From positions 248,001 to 312,000 of the forward strand of contig NZ_VOBA01000002.1 in NCBI RefSeq assembly GCF_008369165.1: a stretch of DNA of 64,000 nucleotides, read 5' to 3'. The notes beneath the pieces were generated by a model. The model did no database searches and had not been told where the DNA came from. It was given only the letters and a program-made list of their open reading frames with translations. Position numbers and translations under genes: made by a program. Positions 34,140-42,953 of the stretch are shown piece by piece. How positions within the stretch are numbered: the first letter of the stretch is position 1; every line of letters starts with the position of its first letter. This DNA comes from Dietzia sp. ANT_WB102 (GTDB lineage Bacteria; Actinomycetota; Actinomycetes; Mycobacteriales; Mycobacteriaceae).

Positions 34140-35408
34140 ATGACCGAGAAATCGCCGCTGACCGAGAAATCACCGCAGATGCACAGTGGCGGGCGGTACG
34201 ACGTCGCCGTGGTGGGCGCCGGCATCGTCGGGCTCGCCGTAGCCCGCGAGATCAGCAGGCGACGGCCCGACCTGACGGTCCTGGTGATCGACAAGGAGTC
34301 GGAGGTCGCCCGGCACCAGACCGGTCACAACTCCGGCGTGATCCACAGCGGCATCTATTACGCGCCCGGCTCACTGAAAGCCCGCCTGTGCGTCGAGGGA
34401 TCGCGACTGCTGTACGAATACTGCGACGCTCACGGCATCCCCTACGAGCGCTGCGGCAAACTGATCGTCGCGCTGCACGAGCGCGAGCTGCCCGGGCTCG
34501 ACGAGCTCGAGGCGCGTGGCCGCGCCAACGGGGTCACGGGACTTCGCCGGGTGACGGCTGACGAGATCCGCGAGATCGAGCCGGAGGCGCGCGGCATCGC
34601 TGCTCTGCACTCGGCCGACACCGGCATCGTCGACTACGGCGAGGTGTCCCGCGCACTGGAACGTGAGCTGCGGAGCGCGGGTGTCGACTTCGCCCTCGGA
34701 CACGAGGTGGCGGCGGTCAGTCGGATCGGCGACCAGACGGTCATCGAGACCTACAGCGGCCCCTTGAGGGCGTCGCGCGCTGTGCTGTGCGCTGGGCTGT
34801 GGTCGGACCGGCTCGCAGCGTCGGCTGGCGCCCCGACCGATCCCCGCATCCTGCCGTTCCGCGGGGCCTACCTCCACGTAGCCCCAGGACAGGCACCGGT
34901 CGTGCGCGGGATGGTGTACCCGGTGCCAGACCCCGCCCTGCCCTTCCTCGGGGTACACGTGACCAAGCACATCGACGGCAGCGTCTCGCTCGGACCATCC
35001 GCCATGCTGGTGGCCGCGCGTGAGGGATACGCCCCCTTTACGGTGCGGCCCCGGGACGTCGCGGCGACGTTGACGTGGCCCGGGACCTGGAAGATGGCCC
35101 GGCGGTTCTGGCGTACCGGTATCGCGGAGCTCAGGATGGCGGCGAGCCGACGTCGATTCCTGTCGGCCTGCGCCGCCTATGTGCCCGCTGTGGCCTCGGT
35201 GAGGCTCGCCCCCGATTCCAGCAGCGGCGTCCGGGCTCAAGCCGTGGGCCGCGACGGCGCTCTCGTCGACGACTTTGTGATCTCCGAGACGCCGGGGGCC
35301 TTCCACGTCCGCAATGCTCCCTCGCCCGCGGCGACCTCGTCTCTCGCGCTGGCCAGCGAGCTCGTTGACCGGATGCGGCTGGACGAGGTCGCCGGCGGCG
35401 GGTGCTGA
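34140..35408 (+). CDS. lhgO: L-2-hydroxyglutarate oxidase (LhgO family)
   Basis: A 422-residue FAD flavoprotein oxidising L-2-hydroxyglutarate to 2-oxoglutarate, either at the membrane or in the cytoplasm. The dinucleotide-binding motif 'VVGAGIVGLAVARE' is at about residues 22-35, with the family string 'HQTGHNSGVIHSGIYY' and 'KARLCVEGSRLLYEY' following, and 'FRGAYLHVAPGQ' in the middle. The N-terminus consists of a duplicated 'TEKSP' stretch from a near-perfect 18-base tandem repeat (34141-34176); the ATG at 34179 directly after it is an alternative start and would give a more typical N-terminus. No strong ribosome binding site is seen at either. Downstream: rpiB. Confidence 0.9.
   Translation: MTEKSPLTEKSPQMHSGGRYDVAVVGAGIVGLAVAREISRRRPDLTVLVIDKESEVARHQTGHNSGVIHSGIYYAPGSLKARLCVEGSRLLYEYCDAHGIPYERCGKLIVALHERELPGLDELEARGRANGVTGLRRVTADEIREIEPEARGIAALHSADTGIVDYGEVSRALERELRSAGVDFALGHEVAAVSRIGDQTVIETYSGPLRASRAVLCAGLWSDRLAASAGAPTDPRILPFRGAYLHVAPGQAPVVRGMVYPVPDPALPFLGVHVTKHIDGSVSLGPSAMLVAAREGYAPFTVRPRDVAATLTWPGTWKMARRFWRTGIAELRMAASRRRFLSACAAYVPAVASVRLAPDSSSGVRAQAVGRDGALVDDFVISETPGAFHVRNAPSPAATSSLALASELVDRMRLDEVAGGGC
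34141..34176 (+). repeat. 18-base tandem duplication at the lhgO start
   Basis: Two adjacent 18-base copies starting TGACCGAGAAATC differ at one base and encode the repeated TEKSP in LhgO. Confidence 0.8.
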
Positions 35409-35478
35409 GGAGCTCCGCTCCCGACGGCGCCCCGGACGGCCCGCCGGCGCGAGTGAGCGACGTGGCAGAATCTGTCGC

Positions 35479-35952
35479 ATGCGCATCTACCTGGGGGCGG
35501 ACCACGCCGGCTTCGAGACCAAGAACGTCATCGCCGAGCACCTGACGGCCTCGGGCCACGAGGTGGTGGACTGCGGCGCCCACACATACGACGCCGACGA
35601 CGACTACCCGGCATTCTGCATCGACGCTGCGGCCAAGGTCGTGGCTGACCCGGGAAGCCTCGGCATCGTGCTGGGCGGCTCCGGGAACGGCGAGCAGATC
35701 GCGGCCAACAAGGTCCCGGGCGCTCGCTGCGCACTGGCGTGGAGCCCCGAGACCGCGCGCCTGGCACGGGAGCACAACAACGCCCAGCTCATCGGAATCG
35801 GTGGCCGCATGCACTCCCGCGAGGAGGCGCTGGCAATCGTTGACGCATTCCTCGACCAGGAGTGGTCGGGGGCCGAGCGCCACCAGCGGCGGATCGACAT
35901 CCTCGCCGAGTACGAGCGTACCCAGGTGGCTCCGCCCGTACCCGGGGCCTGA
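35479..35952 (+). CDS. rpiB: Ribose-5-phosphate isomerase B
   Basis: A 157-residue isomerase interconverting ribose 5-phosphate and ribulose 5-phosphate in the pentose phosphate pathway. 'MRIYLGADHAGFETK' at the N-terminus, 'DYPAFCIDAA' and the anion-binding loop 'VLGGSGNGEQIAANK' (about 66-80) are as in mycobacterial RpiB, which uses Glu as base. The ATG at 35479 is the natural start because the N-terminal MRIYLGADHAG is universal in the family. It is followed after 22 bases by the Nei-type glycosylase, as in M. tuberculosis. Confidence 0.96.
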   Translation: MRIYLGADHAGFETKNVIAEHLTASGHEVVDCGAHTYDADDDYPAFCIDAAAKVVADPGSLGIVLGGSGNGEQIAANKVPGARCALAWSPETARLAREHNNAQLIGIGGRMHSREEALAIVDAFLDQEWSGAERHQRRIDILAEYERTQVAPPVPGA

Positions 35953-35974
35953 GCGCCGGTGGCCGAGTCCGTCT

Positions 35975-36808
35975 ATGCCTGAGGGGCACACCCTCCACCG
36001 GCTGGCCCGCCTGCACACCGAGTACTTCGCAGGCGGGCTCGTCCGTGTGGCCAGCCCCCAGGGGCGGTTCGCCGACCACGTCGTCGTCGACGGACGGGGC
36101 TTCGACCATGCCTCCGCTACGGGCAAGCATCTCTTCCACCACTACGAGGGCGGACTGGCGGTCCACATCCATCTGGGGTTGTACGGGTTTTTTGACACCC
36201 ACCTGGTCCCGGAGGGACAGGACCCGCCCGCCCCCGTCGGGCAGGTACGGATGCGGGTGAGCGAAGTGGTCGACGACGGGCTCACCCACGTGGTCGACCT
36301 GCGCGGGCCTACCCGGTGCGAGGTGATCGATGACATCGCTGTCGAGGAGGTCCGCGCGCGGCTGGGCCCAGACCCGCTCGGCACGGACTCCGATCCCGAG
36401 CGAGCCTGGGCGCGGATCCGGCGCAGCGCCCGCCCGATCGGCGCGCTGCTCATGGACCAGAAGGTCCTGGCCGGCGTGGGCAACGTGTACCGCGCCGAGG
36501 TGTTGTTCCGGGCGGGGCTCGATCCCTTTCGCCCAGGCGACCGGGTGCGAGAGGGGGAGTTCCTTGCGATCTGGAACGATCTCGTGGCCCTCATGGCTGT
36601 TGGCGTCGAGACCGGGGCGATCCACACGATCCGGCCCGCACATGACCACGGGGACCTCCCACGGCGGGGCGTCGACAGGCCGCGCAACTACGTCTATCAA
36701 CGAGACGGATGGGCGTGCCGCGTCTGCGGGGACGACATCCGGATGCAAACGTTGGAGGCGCGCAGACTCTTCTGGTGTCCCACCTGTCAGGCGCCCGGAA
36801 ATGACTAA
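35975..36808 (+). CDS. nei: Fpg/Nei family DNA glycosylase/AP lyase
   Basis: A 277-residue base-excision repair enzyme that removes oxidised bases, mainly pyrimidines, and nicks the abasic site. Pro2 and Glu3 form the catalytic N-terminus ('MPEGHTL', the Nei type rather than Fpg's PELPE). The H2TH domain includes 'LMDQKVLAGVGNVYRAEVLF' (about 165-184). A C-terminal zinc finger is seen as CRVC ... CPTC. The start at 35975 is fixed because the initiator Met must be removed to expose Pro. Neighbours rpiB and tig match M. tuberculosis Rv2464c (nei1), from memory. Confidence 0.93.
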   Translation: MPEGHTLHRLARLHTEYFAGGLVRVASPQGRFADHVVVDGRGFDHASATGKHLFHHYEGGLAVHIHLGLYGFFDTHLVPEGQDPPAPVGQVRMRVSEVVDDGLTHVVDLRGPTRCEVIDDIAVEEVRARLGPDPLGTDSDPERAWARIRRSARPIGALLMDQKVLAGVGNVYRAEVLFRAGLDPFRPGDRVREGEFLAIWNDLVALMAVGVETGAIHTIRPAHDHGDLPRRGVDRPRNYVYQRDGWACRVCGDDIRMQTLEARRLFWCPTCQAPGND

Positions 36809-36809
36809 C

Positions 36810-36835
36810 GGGGCGCCCACGGTCGAGGGCGCCCC
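36810..36835. terminator. GC-rich hairpin between nei and tRNA-Gly (possible bidirectional terminator)
   Basis: GGGGCGCCC and GGGCGCCCC form a 9-base perfect stem with an 8-base loop, directly after the nei stop and before the convergent tRNA-Gly. There is no T run, so it would be an I-shaped terminator of the kind proposed for actinobacteria. Confidence 0.5.
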
Positions 36836-36860
36836 GATGGACAGTGCCCGCGTCGGGCTG

Positions 36861-36934
36861 TGGAGCGGGTGACGGGAATCGAACCCGCGTAGCCTGCTTG
36901 GAAGGCAGGGGCTTTACCATTAAGCTACACCCGC
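36861..36934 (-). tRNA. tRNA-Gly (anticodon TCC)
   Basis: A cloverleaf on the minus strand with acceptor GCGGGTG/CACCCGC, discriminator T as in other bacterial tRNA-Gly(TCC), anticodon loop CTTCCAA and encoded CCA (36863-36861). Confidence 0.96.
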
Positions 36935-37135
36935 ATCAGCGAGCTGACCTGGGGTTTCTGCCCGGGTCTCACTCGCGCCAGAACTACACTACCGGACCGT
37001 GGCAACGCCCCCAAACCCCGGTCCGAGAAGTCGGAATCGGCGCGGAGATGGGCCTGTCGTACACTGGGCGAGTTGGTGTGGCGGCCCGGCAGATGTCCTG
37101 TGCACGATCGCGGGATGGTCGGCCGCGTGACCCAC

Positions 37136-37212
37136 CGGGATGTGGCGCAGCTTGGTAGCGCATCCGCTTTGGGAGCGGAGGGTCGCAGGTTCGAATCCTG
37201 TCATCCCGACCA
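37136..37212 (+). tRNA. tRNA-Pro (anticodon TGG)
   Basis: A cloverleaf on the plus strand with acceptor CGGGATG/CATCCCG, discriminator A, anticodon loop TTTGGGA, T-arm GGTTCGAATCC and an encoded CCA at 37210-37212. It is 50 bases upstream of the trigger factor start. Confidence 0.96.
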
Positions 37213-37262
37213 GCGGAGCCGATAGACACGAACCCCAAGAGACTTCCTAGGAGAACATCACC

Positions 37263-38669
37263 GTGAAGAGCACTGTCGAGCAGCTCAACCCGACCCGGGT
37301 CAAGATCACCGTGGAGGTGCCGTTCGCGGAGCTCGAGCCGGATTTCGCCAAGGCCTACAAGTCGCTCGCCGGCCAGGTCAGCATCCCGGGCTTCCGCCCG
37401 GGTAAGGCCCCGGCCAAGCTTCTCGAGTCGCGGATCGGTCGCCCGGCCGTCCTCGAGCAGGTCATCAACGACATGATCCCCACGCGCTACAGCCAGGCCG
37501 TGGACGAGCACGAGCTCGTGGTGCTGGCCCAGCCGGAGATCGAGGTGACCAAGCTCGAGGACAACGACGTCGTCGAGTTCACCGCCGAGGTCGATGTCCG
37601 CCCGGAGATCGACCTGCCGAACTACGAAGACCTCGAGGTCACCGTCGAGACCCCCGAGTCCGACGAGGCGGCGGTCGACACCGAGCTCGACAATCTGCGG
37701 GCCCGCTTCGGCACCCTCAAGGGCGTCGATCGTGGCGCGACCAAGGGCGACTTCCTCTCCGTCGACCTGGCGGCGACAGTCGACGGTGAGCCGGTCGACG
37801 AAGCCTCCACCGAGGGGCTGTCCTACGAGCTCGGCTCGGGCACCCTCGTCGAGGGCCTGGATGATGCGGCGGAGGGCCTCAAGGCTGGCGAGTCCAAGGA
37901 GTTCACCTCCTCGCTCGTCGCCGGAGAGCACGCGGGCAAGGAGGCGGTCATCGCCGTGACCGTGCAGTCAGTCAAGGAGCGGGAGCTGCCCGCCGCCGAC
38001 GATGAGTTCGCCCAGATGGCCAGCGAATTCGACACCCTGGACGAGCTCAAGGCCGACCTGGCGGACAAGGTAGCGCAGCAGGCCAAGGCCGGCCTGGCGG
38101 GCGAGATTCGTGACAAGGTCCTCGACGCTCTGATGGAGGCCACCGACGTCCCCACCCCGGAGGCGGTCGTCGAGTCCGAGGCCCACGCCCAGATGCACCA
38201 GCTCATCGACCAGTTCGGTGGCGACGCGTCGATCCTGGATCAGGCGCTGGCCGCGGAGGGCACCGACCGCGAGACCTTCGAGGCCGAGACCCGCGAGGGT
38301 GCGGCGCGTGCCATCCGCAGCCAGCTCCTCCTGGACGCCGTGGCCGAGCAGAACTCGACGGAGGTCTCGCAGGAGGAGCTCACCCAGCACATCCTGTTCC
38401 AGGCCCAGCGGTACGGCATGGACCCCAACCAGTTCGTGCAGCAGATCCAGCAGGCCGGCCAGCTCGGCTCCTTGTTCTCCGACGTCCGACGGTCCAAGGC
38501 GCTGGCCGATGTGATCGAGAAGGTCACCGTCAAGGACGCAGAGGGCAACGTCGTCGACACCAGCGAGTTCTTCGGAACCCGCGAGGCCGATGACGCCGAT
38601 GACGCCGACGTGACCGATTCCGACGCCACCACCGAGGCGGCAGCGGAGGGTAAGGACGCCGACGCCTGA
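37263..38669 (+). CDS. tig: Trigger factor (ribosome-bound chaperone / PPIase)
   Basis: A 468-residue folding chaperone that docks at the ribosome exit tunnel. The ribosome-binding signature 'FRPGKAPAKLLESRIG' is at about residues 46-61. The PPIase domain starts near 'ATKGDFLSVDLAATVDG' (about 158) and the helical C-terminal domain follows. The last 30 residues are an Asp/Glu/Ala/Thr-rich acidic tail common in actinobacteria. The GTG at 37263 is preceded by AGGAGAA. A perfect 18-base hairpin lies after the stop. Functional link: newly made proteins pass from this chaperone to the Clp protease genes directly downstream. Confidence 0.98.
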   Translation: MKSTVEQLNPTRVKITVEVPFAELEPDFAKAYKSLAGQVSIPGFRPGKAPAKLLESRIGRPAVLEQVINDMIPTRYSQAVDEHELVVLAQPEIEVTKLEDNDVVEFTAEVDVRPEIDLPNYEDLEVTVETPESDEAAVDTELDNLRARFGTLKGVDRGATKGDFLSVDLAATVDGEPVDEASTEGLSYELGSGTLVEGLDDAAEGLKAGESKEFTSSLVAGEHAGKEAVIAVTVQSVKERELPAADDEFAQMASEFDTLDELKADLADKVAQQAKAGLAGEIRDKVLDALMEATDVPTPEAVVESEAHAQMHQLIDQFGGDASILDQALAAEGTDRETFEAETREGAARAIRSQLLLDAVAEQNSTEVSQEELTQHILFQAQRYGMDPNQFVQQIQQAGQLGSLFSDVRRSKALADVIEKVTVKDAEGNVVDTSEFFGTREADDADDADVTDSDATTEAAAEGKDADA

Positions 38670-38687
38670 CGTCGACTGGCCGACCCA

Positions 38688-38728
38688 CGACAGGGCCGGG
38701 ACCGCATCACGCGGTCCCGGCCCTGTCG
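38688..38728 (+). terminator. Long perfect hairpin after tig
   Basis: An 18-base perfect stem beginning CGACAGGGCC and ending GGCCCTGTCG with a 5-base loop. No T tract follows; it may terminate as an I-shaped hairpin or protect the tig 3' end. Confidence 0.6.
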
Positions 38729-38761
38729 CACTCGTCCCAGACGACGGTGCTTGTGGGCCAA

Positions 38762-38772
38762 CGCTGAGAGCG
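38762..38772 (+). promoter_or_regulatory. ClgR-type operator upstream of clpP1P2
   Basis: CGCTGAGAGCG with flanking A and AAC fits the actinobacterial ClgR box CGCYNANRGCG. On the other strand it reads GTTCGC-N5-GCG, the Streptomyces form. ClgR activates clpP1P2 and clpC in Corynebacterium, Streptomyces and mycobacteria. It is centred 47-48 bases before the TAGTGT -10 candidate at 38814 and 127-137 bases before the clpP1 GTG. The clgR gene itself is not in the window. Confidence 0.6.
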
Positions 38773-38813
38773 AACACCCGCCCTGCCGGGACGGTTCCGT
38801 CGTCGGTGTTGGT

Positions 38814-38819
38814 TAGTGT
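38814..38819 (+). promoter_or_regulatory. Candidate -10 element of the clpP1P2 promoter
   Basis: TAGTGT lies 85 bases before the GTG at 38899 and downstream of the ClgR-type box, as expected for an activated promoter. No good -35 is seen. Confidence 0.35.
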
Positions 38820-38898
38820 TTGACGTAACGGTTCCCCGGCCACCGGTCGGCCGGGCGCCGCGCCAGCGGCGAAGACGATGAGCGAAGGTAGGTTTCCC

Positions 38899-39540
38899 GT
38901 GGCCCAGAACGGTTCAGCGGCTCAGCCCAGTTCGACACAGCCCGCCCTCAACTCGCCGGGGGCGCACGGACTCACCCTCGGCGACTCCGTGTACGAGCGC
39001 CTCCTGCAGGAGCGGATCATCTTCCTGGGTTCCCAGGTGGATGATGACATCTCCAACCGGCTCTGCGCGCAGATCCTGCTGCTCGCGGCGGAGGATCCCA
39101 CTCGCGACATCGCGCTGTACATCAACTCGCCCGGTGGCTCCGTGACGGCCGGCATGGCGATCTACGACACGATGCAGTTCGTGGAGTGCGACGTGGCCAC
39201 CTACGGGATGGGCCTGGCAGCATCGATGGGCCAGTTCCTGTTGACCGCCGGCACCAAGGGCAAGCGCTACGCCCTGCCGCACGCCAAGATCATGATGCAC
39301 CAGCCGTCGGCCGGGGTCGGTGGCTCCGCTGCAGACATCGCTATCCAGGCCGAGCAGTACGCCGCCACCAAGCGTGAGATGGCCGAGCTCATCGCCTTCC
39401 ACACCGGGCAGACGTTTGAGCAGGTCACTGAGGACTCCGACCGTGACCGCTGGTTCTCCGCGGAGGAGGCCAAGGAGTACGGGTTCGTCGACCACGTGAT
39501 CTCGCGCGCTTCCCAGACCGGCGGTACCTCGCCGTCGTGA
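38899..39540 (+). CDS. clpP1: ATP-dependent Clp protease proteolytic subunit 1
   Basis: A 213-residue serine protease subunit of the two-isoform ClpP1P2 tetradecamer that degrades unfolded proteins together with ClpX or ClpC. The catalytic Ser is in '[10 protein letters not shown]' and His in '[10 protein letters not shown]', with the Asp at 'GFVDHV' region. The N-terminus before '[20 protein letters not shown]' is a ~30-residue processed propeptide. I start at GTG 38899, with AAGGTAGG before it; an in-frame ATG at 38878 would add seven residues. Its stop overlaps an in-frame GTG of the next frame and clpP2 begins 69 bases later. Both subunits are needed in mycobacteria. Confidence 0.95.
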   Translation: MAQNGSAAQPSSTQPALNSPGAHGLTLGDSVYERLLQERIIFLGSQVDDDISNRLCAQILLLAAEDPTRDIALYINSPGGSVTAGMAIYDTMQFVECDVATYGMGLAASMGQFLLTAGTKGKRYALPHAKIMMHQPSAGVGGSAADIAIQAEQYAATKREMAELIAFHTGQTFEQVTEDSDRDRWFSAEEAKEYGFVDHVISRASQTGGTSPS

Positions 39541-39608
39541 TCGAGCCCTTCGCCCACGGGAGCGCTCCCGCAGCCCACCCAGCCCCAGACACGACCACGG
39601 AGTCACCG

Positions 39609-40232
39609 ATGACCTCTCTGCCGTCCTCGCGCTACATTCTCCCGTCCTTCGTCGAGCACTCCAGCTACGGCGTCAAGGAATCCAACCCGTACAACAAGCT
39701 CTTCGAAGAGCGGATCATCTTCCTGGGTACCCAGGTCGATGACGCCTCGGCGAACGACATCATGGCCCAGCTGCTGGTCCTGGAGGGCCAGGACCCAGAC
39801 CGGGACATCACCATGTACATCAACTCGCCGGGTGGATCGTTCACCTCGCTCATGGCGATCTACGACACGATGCAGTACGTCCGCCCGGACGTTGTGACGG
39901 TCTGCCTGGGGCAGGCGGCCTCGGCCGCCGCGGTGCTCCTTGCGGCGGGCACCAAGGGCAAGCGGGCCGCGCTGCCCAACGCCCGCGTCCTCATTCACCA
40001 GCCCGCCACCGGCGGGATCCAGGGCCAGGTCTCCGACCTCGAGATCCAGGCCGCCGAGATCGAGCGGATGCGTCGCCTCATGGAGACCACACTGGCCCTA
40101 CACACCGGGCGCGAGCCCGACCAGATCCGTAAGGACACCGACCGCGACAAGATCCTCACGGCCGCGGAGGCGAAGGACTACGGCATCATCGACACGGTGT
40201 TCGACTACCGGAAGCTCTCGACGGGCAACTGA
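39609..40232 (+). CDS. clpP2: ATP-dependent Clp protease proteolytic subunit 2
   Basis: A 207-residue second ClpP subunit, nearly identical in layout to ClpP1: '[21 protein letters not shown]', catalytic Ser in '[11 protein letters not shown]' and His in '[10 protein letters not shown]'. The N-terminus '[25 protein letters not shown]' (not quoted whole here) is the ClpP2-specific propeptide region of Mycobacteriales. The ATG at 39609 has GGAG eight bases upstream; a GTG at 39537 overlaps the clpP1 stop and is less likely. The pair is transcribed from the ClgR-controlled promoter upstream of clpP1. Confidence 0.95.
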   Translation: MTSLPSSRYILPSFVEHSSYGVKESNPYNKLFEERIIFLGTQVDDASANDIMAQLLVLEGQDPDRDITMYINSPGGSFTSLMAIYDTMQYVRPDVVTVCLGQAASAAAVLLAAGTKGKRAALPNARVLIHQPATGGIQGQVSDLEIQAAEIERMRRLMETTLALHTGREPDQIRKDTDRDKILTAAEAKDYGIIDTVFDYRKLSTGN

Positions 40233-40379
40233 GGTGGAGGCGGCGCGCCGCGGAGGCGAGCGGCGCGCCGTCGGGTGCAATGAACGGATCACGCGGGGTC
40301 GGCCTGAACGGTCGCCGCCGCGTACCGTCGACTATGGGGCGTGACATCGGCGCCCCCGGAATGCGAGGACGTAGAACTC

Positions 40380-41648
40380 ATGGCGCGTGTAGGTGAGAGC
40401 GGCGACCTGTTGAAGTGTTCCTTCTGTGGGAAGAGCCAGAAGCAGGTCAAGAAGCTGATCGCCGGTCCCGGGGTCTACATCTGCGACGAGTGCATCGAAC
40501 TATGTAACGAGATCATCGAGTCCGAGGTCGATGACTCGCAGCAATCGGGCTTGGACGAGCTCCCCAAGCCGTCGGAGATCCATTCCTTCCTCAACGAATA
40601 TGTGGTGGGGCAGGACGACGCGAAGCGCACGCTGGCCGTGGCTGTCTATAACCACTACAAGCGAATCCGGGTGGGAGCCTCGCTCGGCCGAGGTGACGGC
40701 GTCGAGCTCGCCAAGTCCAACATCCTCATGCTGGGCCCCACCGGCTGCGGCAAGACCTACCTCGCGCAGACGCTGGCCAAGATGCTCAACGTCCCGTTCG
40801 CGATCGCGGACGCGACCGCGCTGACCGAGGCCGGTTACGTCGGGGAGGACGTGGAGAACATCCTCCTCAAACTCATCCAGGCCGCGGATTACGACACCAA
40901 GCGGGCCGAGATGGGCATCATCTACATCGACGAGGTCGACAAGATCGCCCGGAAGGCCGAGAACCCCTCGATCACCCGCGACGTGTCCGGTGAGGGCGTC
41001 CAGCAGGCGCTGCTGAAAATTCTCGAGGGCACTCAGGCCTCGGTGCCGCCGCAGGGTGGACGCAAGCACCCGCACCAGGAGTTCATCCAGATCGACACGT
41101 CCAACGTGTTGTTCATCGTGGCCGGAGCATTCCAGGGCTTGGAGAAGATCGTCGGCGACCGCGTGGGCCGCAAGGGGATGGGCTTCGGGTCCGAGGTGGC
41201 CAGCAAGGCAGACCTGAATACCACGGAGAACTTCTCCGAGGTCATGCCGGAGGACCTGGTGAAGTTCGGTCTCATACCGGAGTTCATTGGCCGCCTTCCC
41301 GTTGTGGCGACAGTGACGAGCCTGGACCGCGAAGCCCTGGTGAATATCCTCGCCGAGCCCAAGAACGCGCTGGTCAAGCAGTACGTCCGGCTGTTCGAGA
41401 TGGACGGGGTCGAGCTCGAGTTCACCGACGACGCACTCGAGGCGGTGGCCGACCAGGCCATCCTTCGCGGGACCGGTGCCCGTGGCCTGCGCGCCATCAT
41501 GGAAGAGGTTCTTCTGCCGGTCATGTACGACATCCCCGGGCGCGACGACGTCGCCCGCGTGGTGGTCACCGGTGAGACGGTGCGCGACAACGTCCTTCCG
41601 ACAATCGTTACGTTCTCCGATGAGGAGCCCCGCGAGCGCTCGGCCTGA
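40380..41648 (+). CDS. clpX: ATP-dependent Clp protease ATP-binding subunit ClpX
   Basis: A 422-residue AAA+ unfoldase that recognises tagged substrates and feeds them into ClpP1P2. The N-terminal zinc finger '[14 protein letters not shown]...CDEC' holds four cysteines; Walker A is '[14 protein letters not shown]' (about 118-131), Walker B '[12 protein letters not shown]' (about 178-189), and sensor-2/arginine regions follow with '[13 protein letters not shown]'. Start at ATG 40380 as in other ClpX proteins; a GTG-started extension upstream gives no family similarity. 147 bases separate it from clpP2, with no obvious terminator. Confidence 0.97.
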   Translation: MARVGESGDLLKCSFCGKSQKQVKKLIAGPGVYICDECIELCNEIIESEVDDSQQSGLDELPKPSEIHSFLNEYVVGQDDAKRTLAVAVYNHYKRIRVGASLGRGDGVELAKSNILMLGPTGCGKTYLAQTLAKMLNVPFAIADATALTEAGYVGEDVENILLKLIQAADYDTKRAEMGIIYIDEVDKIARKAENPSITRDVSGEGVQQALLKILEGTQASVPPQGGRKHPHQEFIQIDTSNVLFIVAGAFQGLEKIVGDRVGRKGMGFGSEVASKADLNTTENFSEVMPEDLVKFGLIPEFIGRLPVVATVTSLDREALVNILAEPKNALVKQYVRLFEMDGVELEFTDDALEAVADQAILRGTGARGLRAIMEEVLLPVMYDIPGRDDVARVVVTGETVRDNVLPTIVTFSDEEPRERSA

Positions 41649-41771
41649 CCCCGGAGTAGGCCCGGCCACCCGGGAGCAGCCCTCACTTTTCTCCGGGCGG
41701 CAGACGATTGGTGTGTACTTCACCTGTGTAGTGGACAGGCCCTGCCGGATCGCGTGACGATAGTGCCCCGC

Positions 41772-41780
41772 GGGGGGGGG
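41772..41780 (+). repeat. Nine-guanine homopolymer tract
   Basis: Nine consecutive G directly after a C in the 249-base gap between clpX and mdh. The rest of the gap holds no gene; a TACTGT -10 candidate at 41852 precedes mdh. Confidence 0.9.
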
Positions 41781-41783
41781 TAA

Positions 41784-42890
<1,107 letters not shown>

Positions 42891-42941
42891 CCTCGGGCGG
42901 GTCGGGGCGACGGCGTGTGCTCGACCCCGACGCCCACGGCC

Positions 42942-42947
42942 TAGGAT
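42942..42947 (+). promoter_or_regulatory. -10 element of leaderless valS promoter
   Basis: TAGGAT ends six bases before the GTG at 42954, the leaderless spacing. There is no room for a T-box leader. Confidence 0.55.
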
Positions 42948-42953
42948 GGCCGG

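Noticed and set aside
42891-42953. T-box for valine upstream of valS
   Set aside because: The promoter lies six bases before the start codon, leaving no leader, and no T-box sequence is seen.
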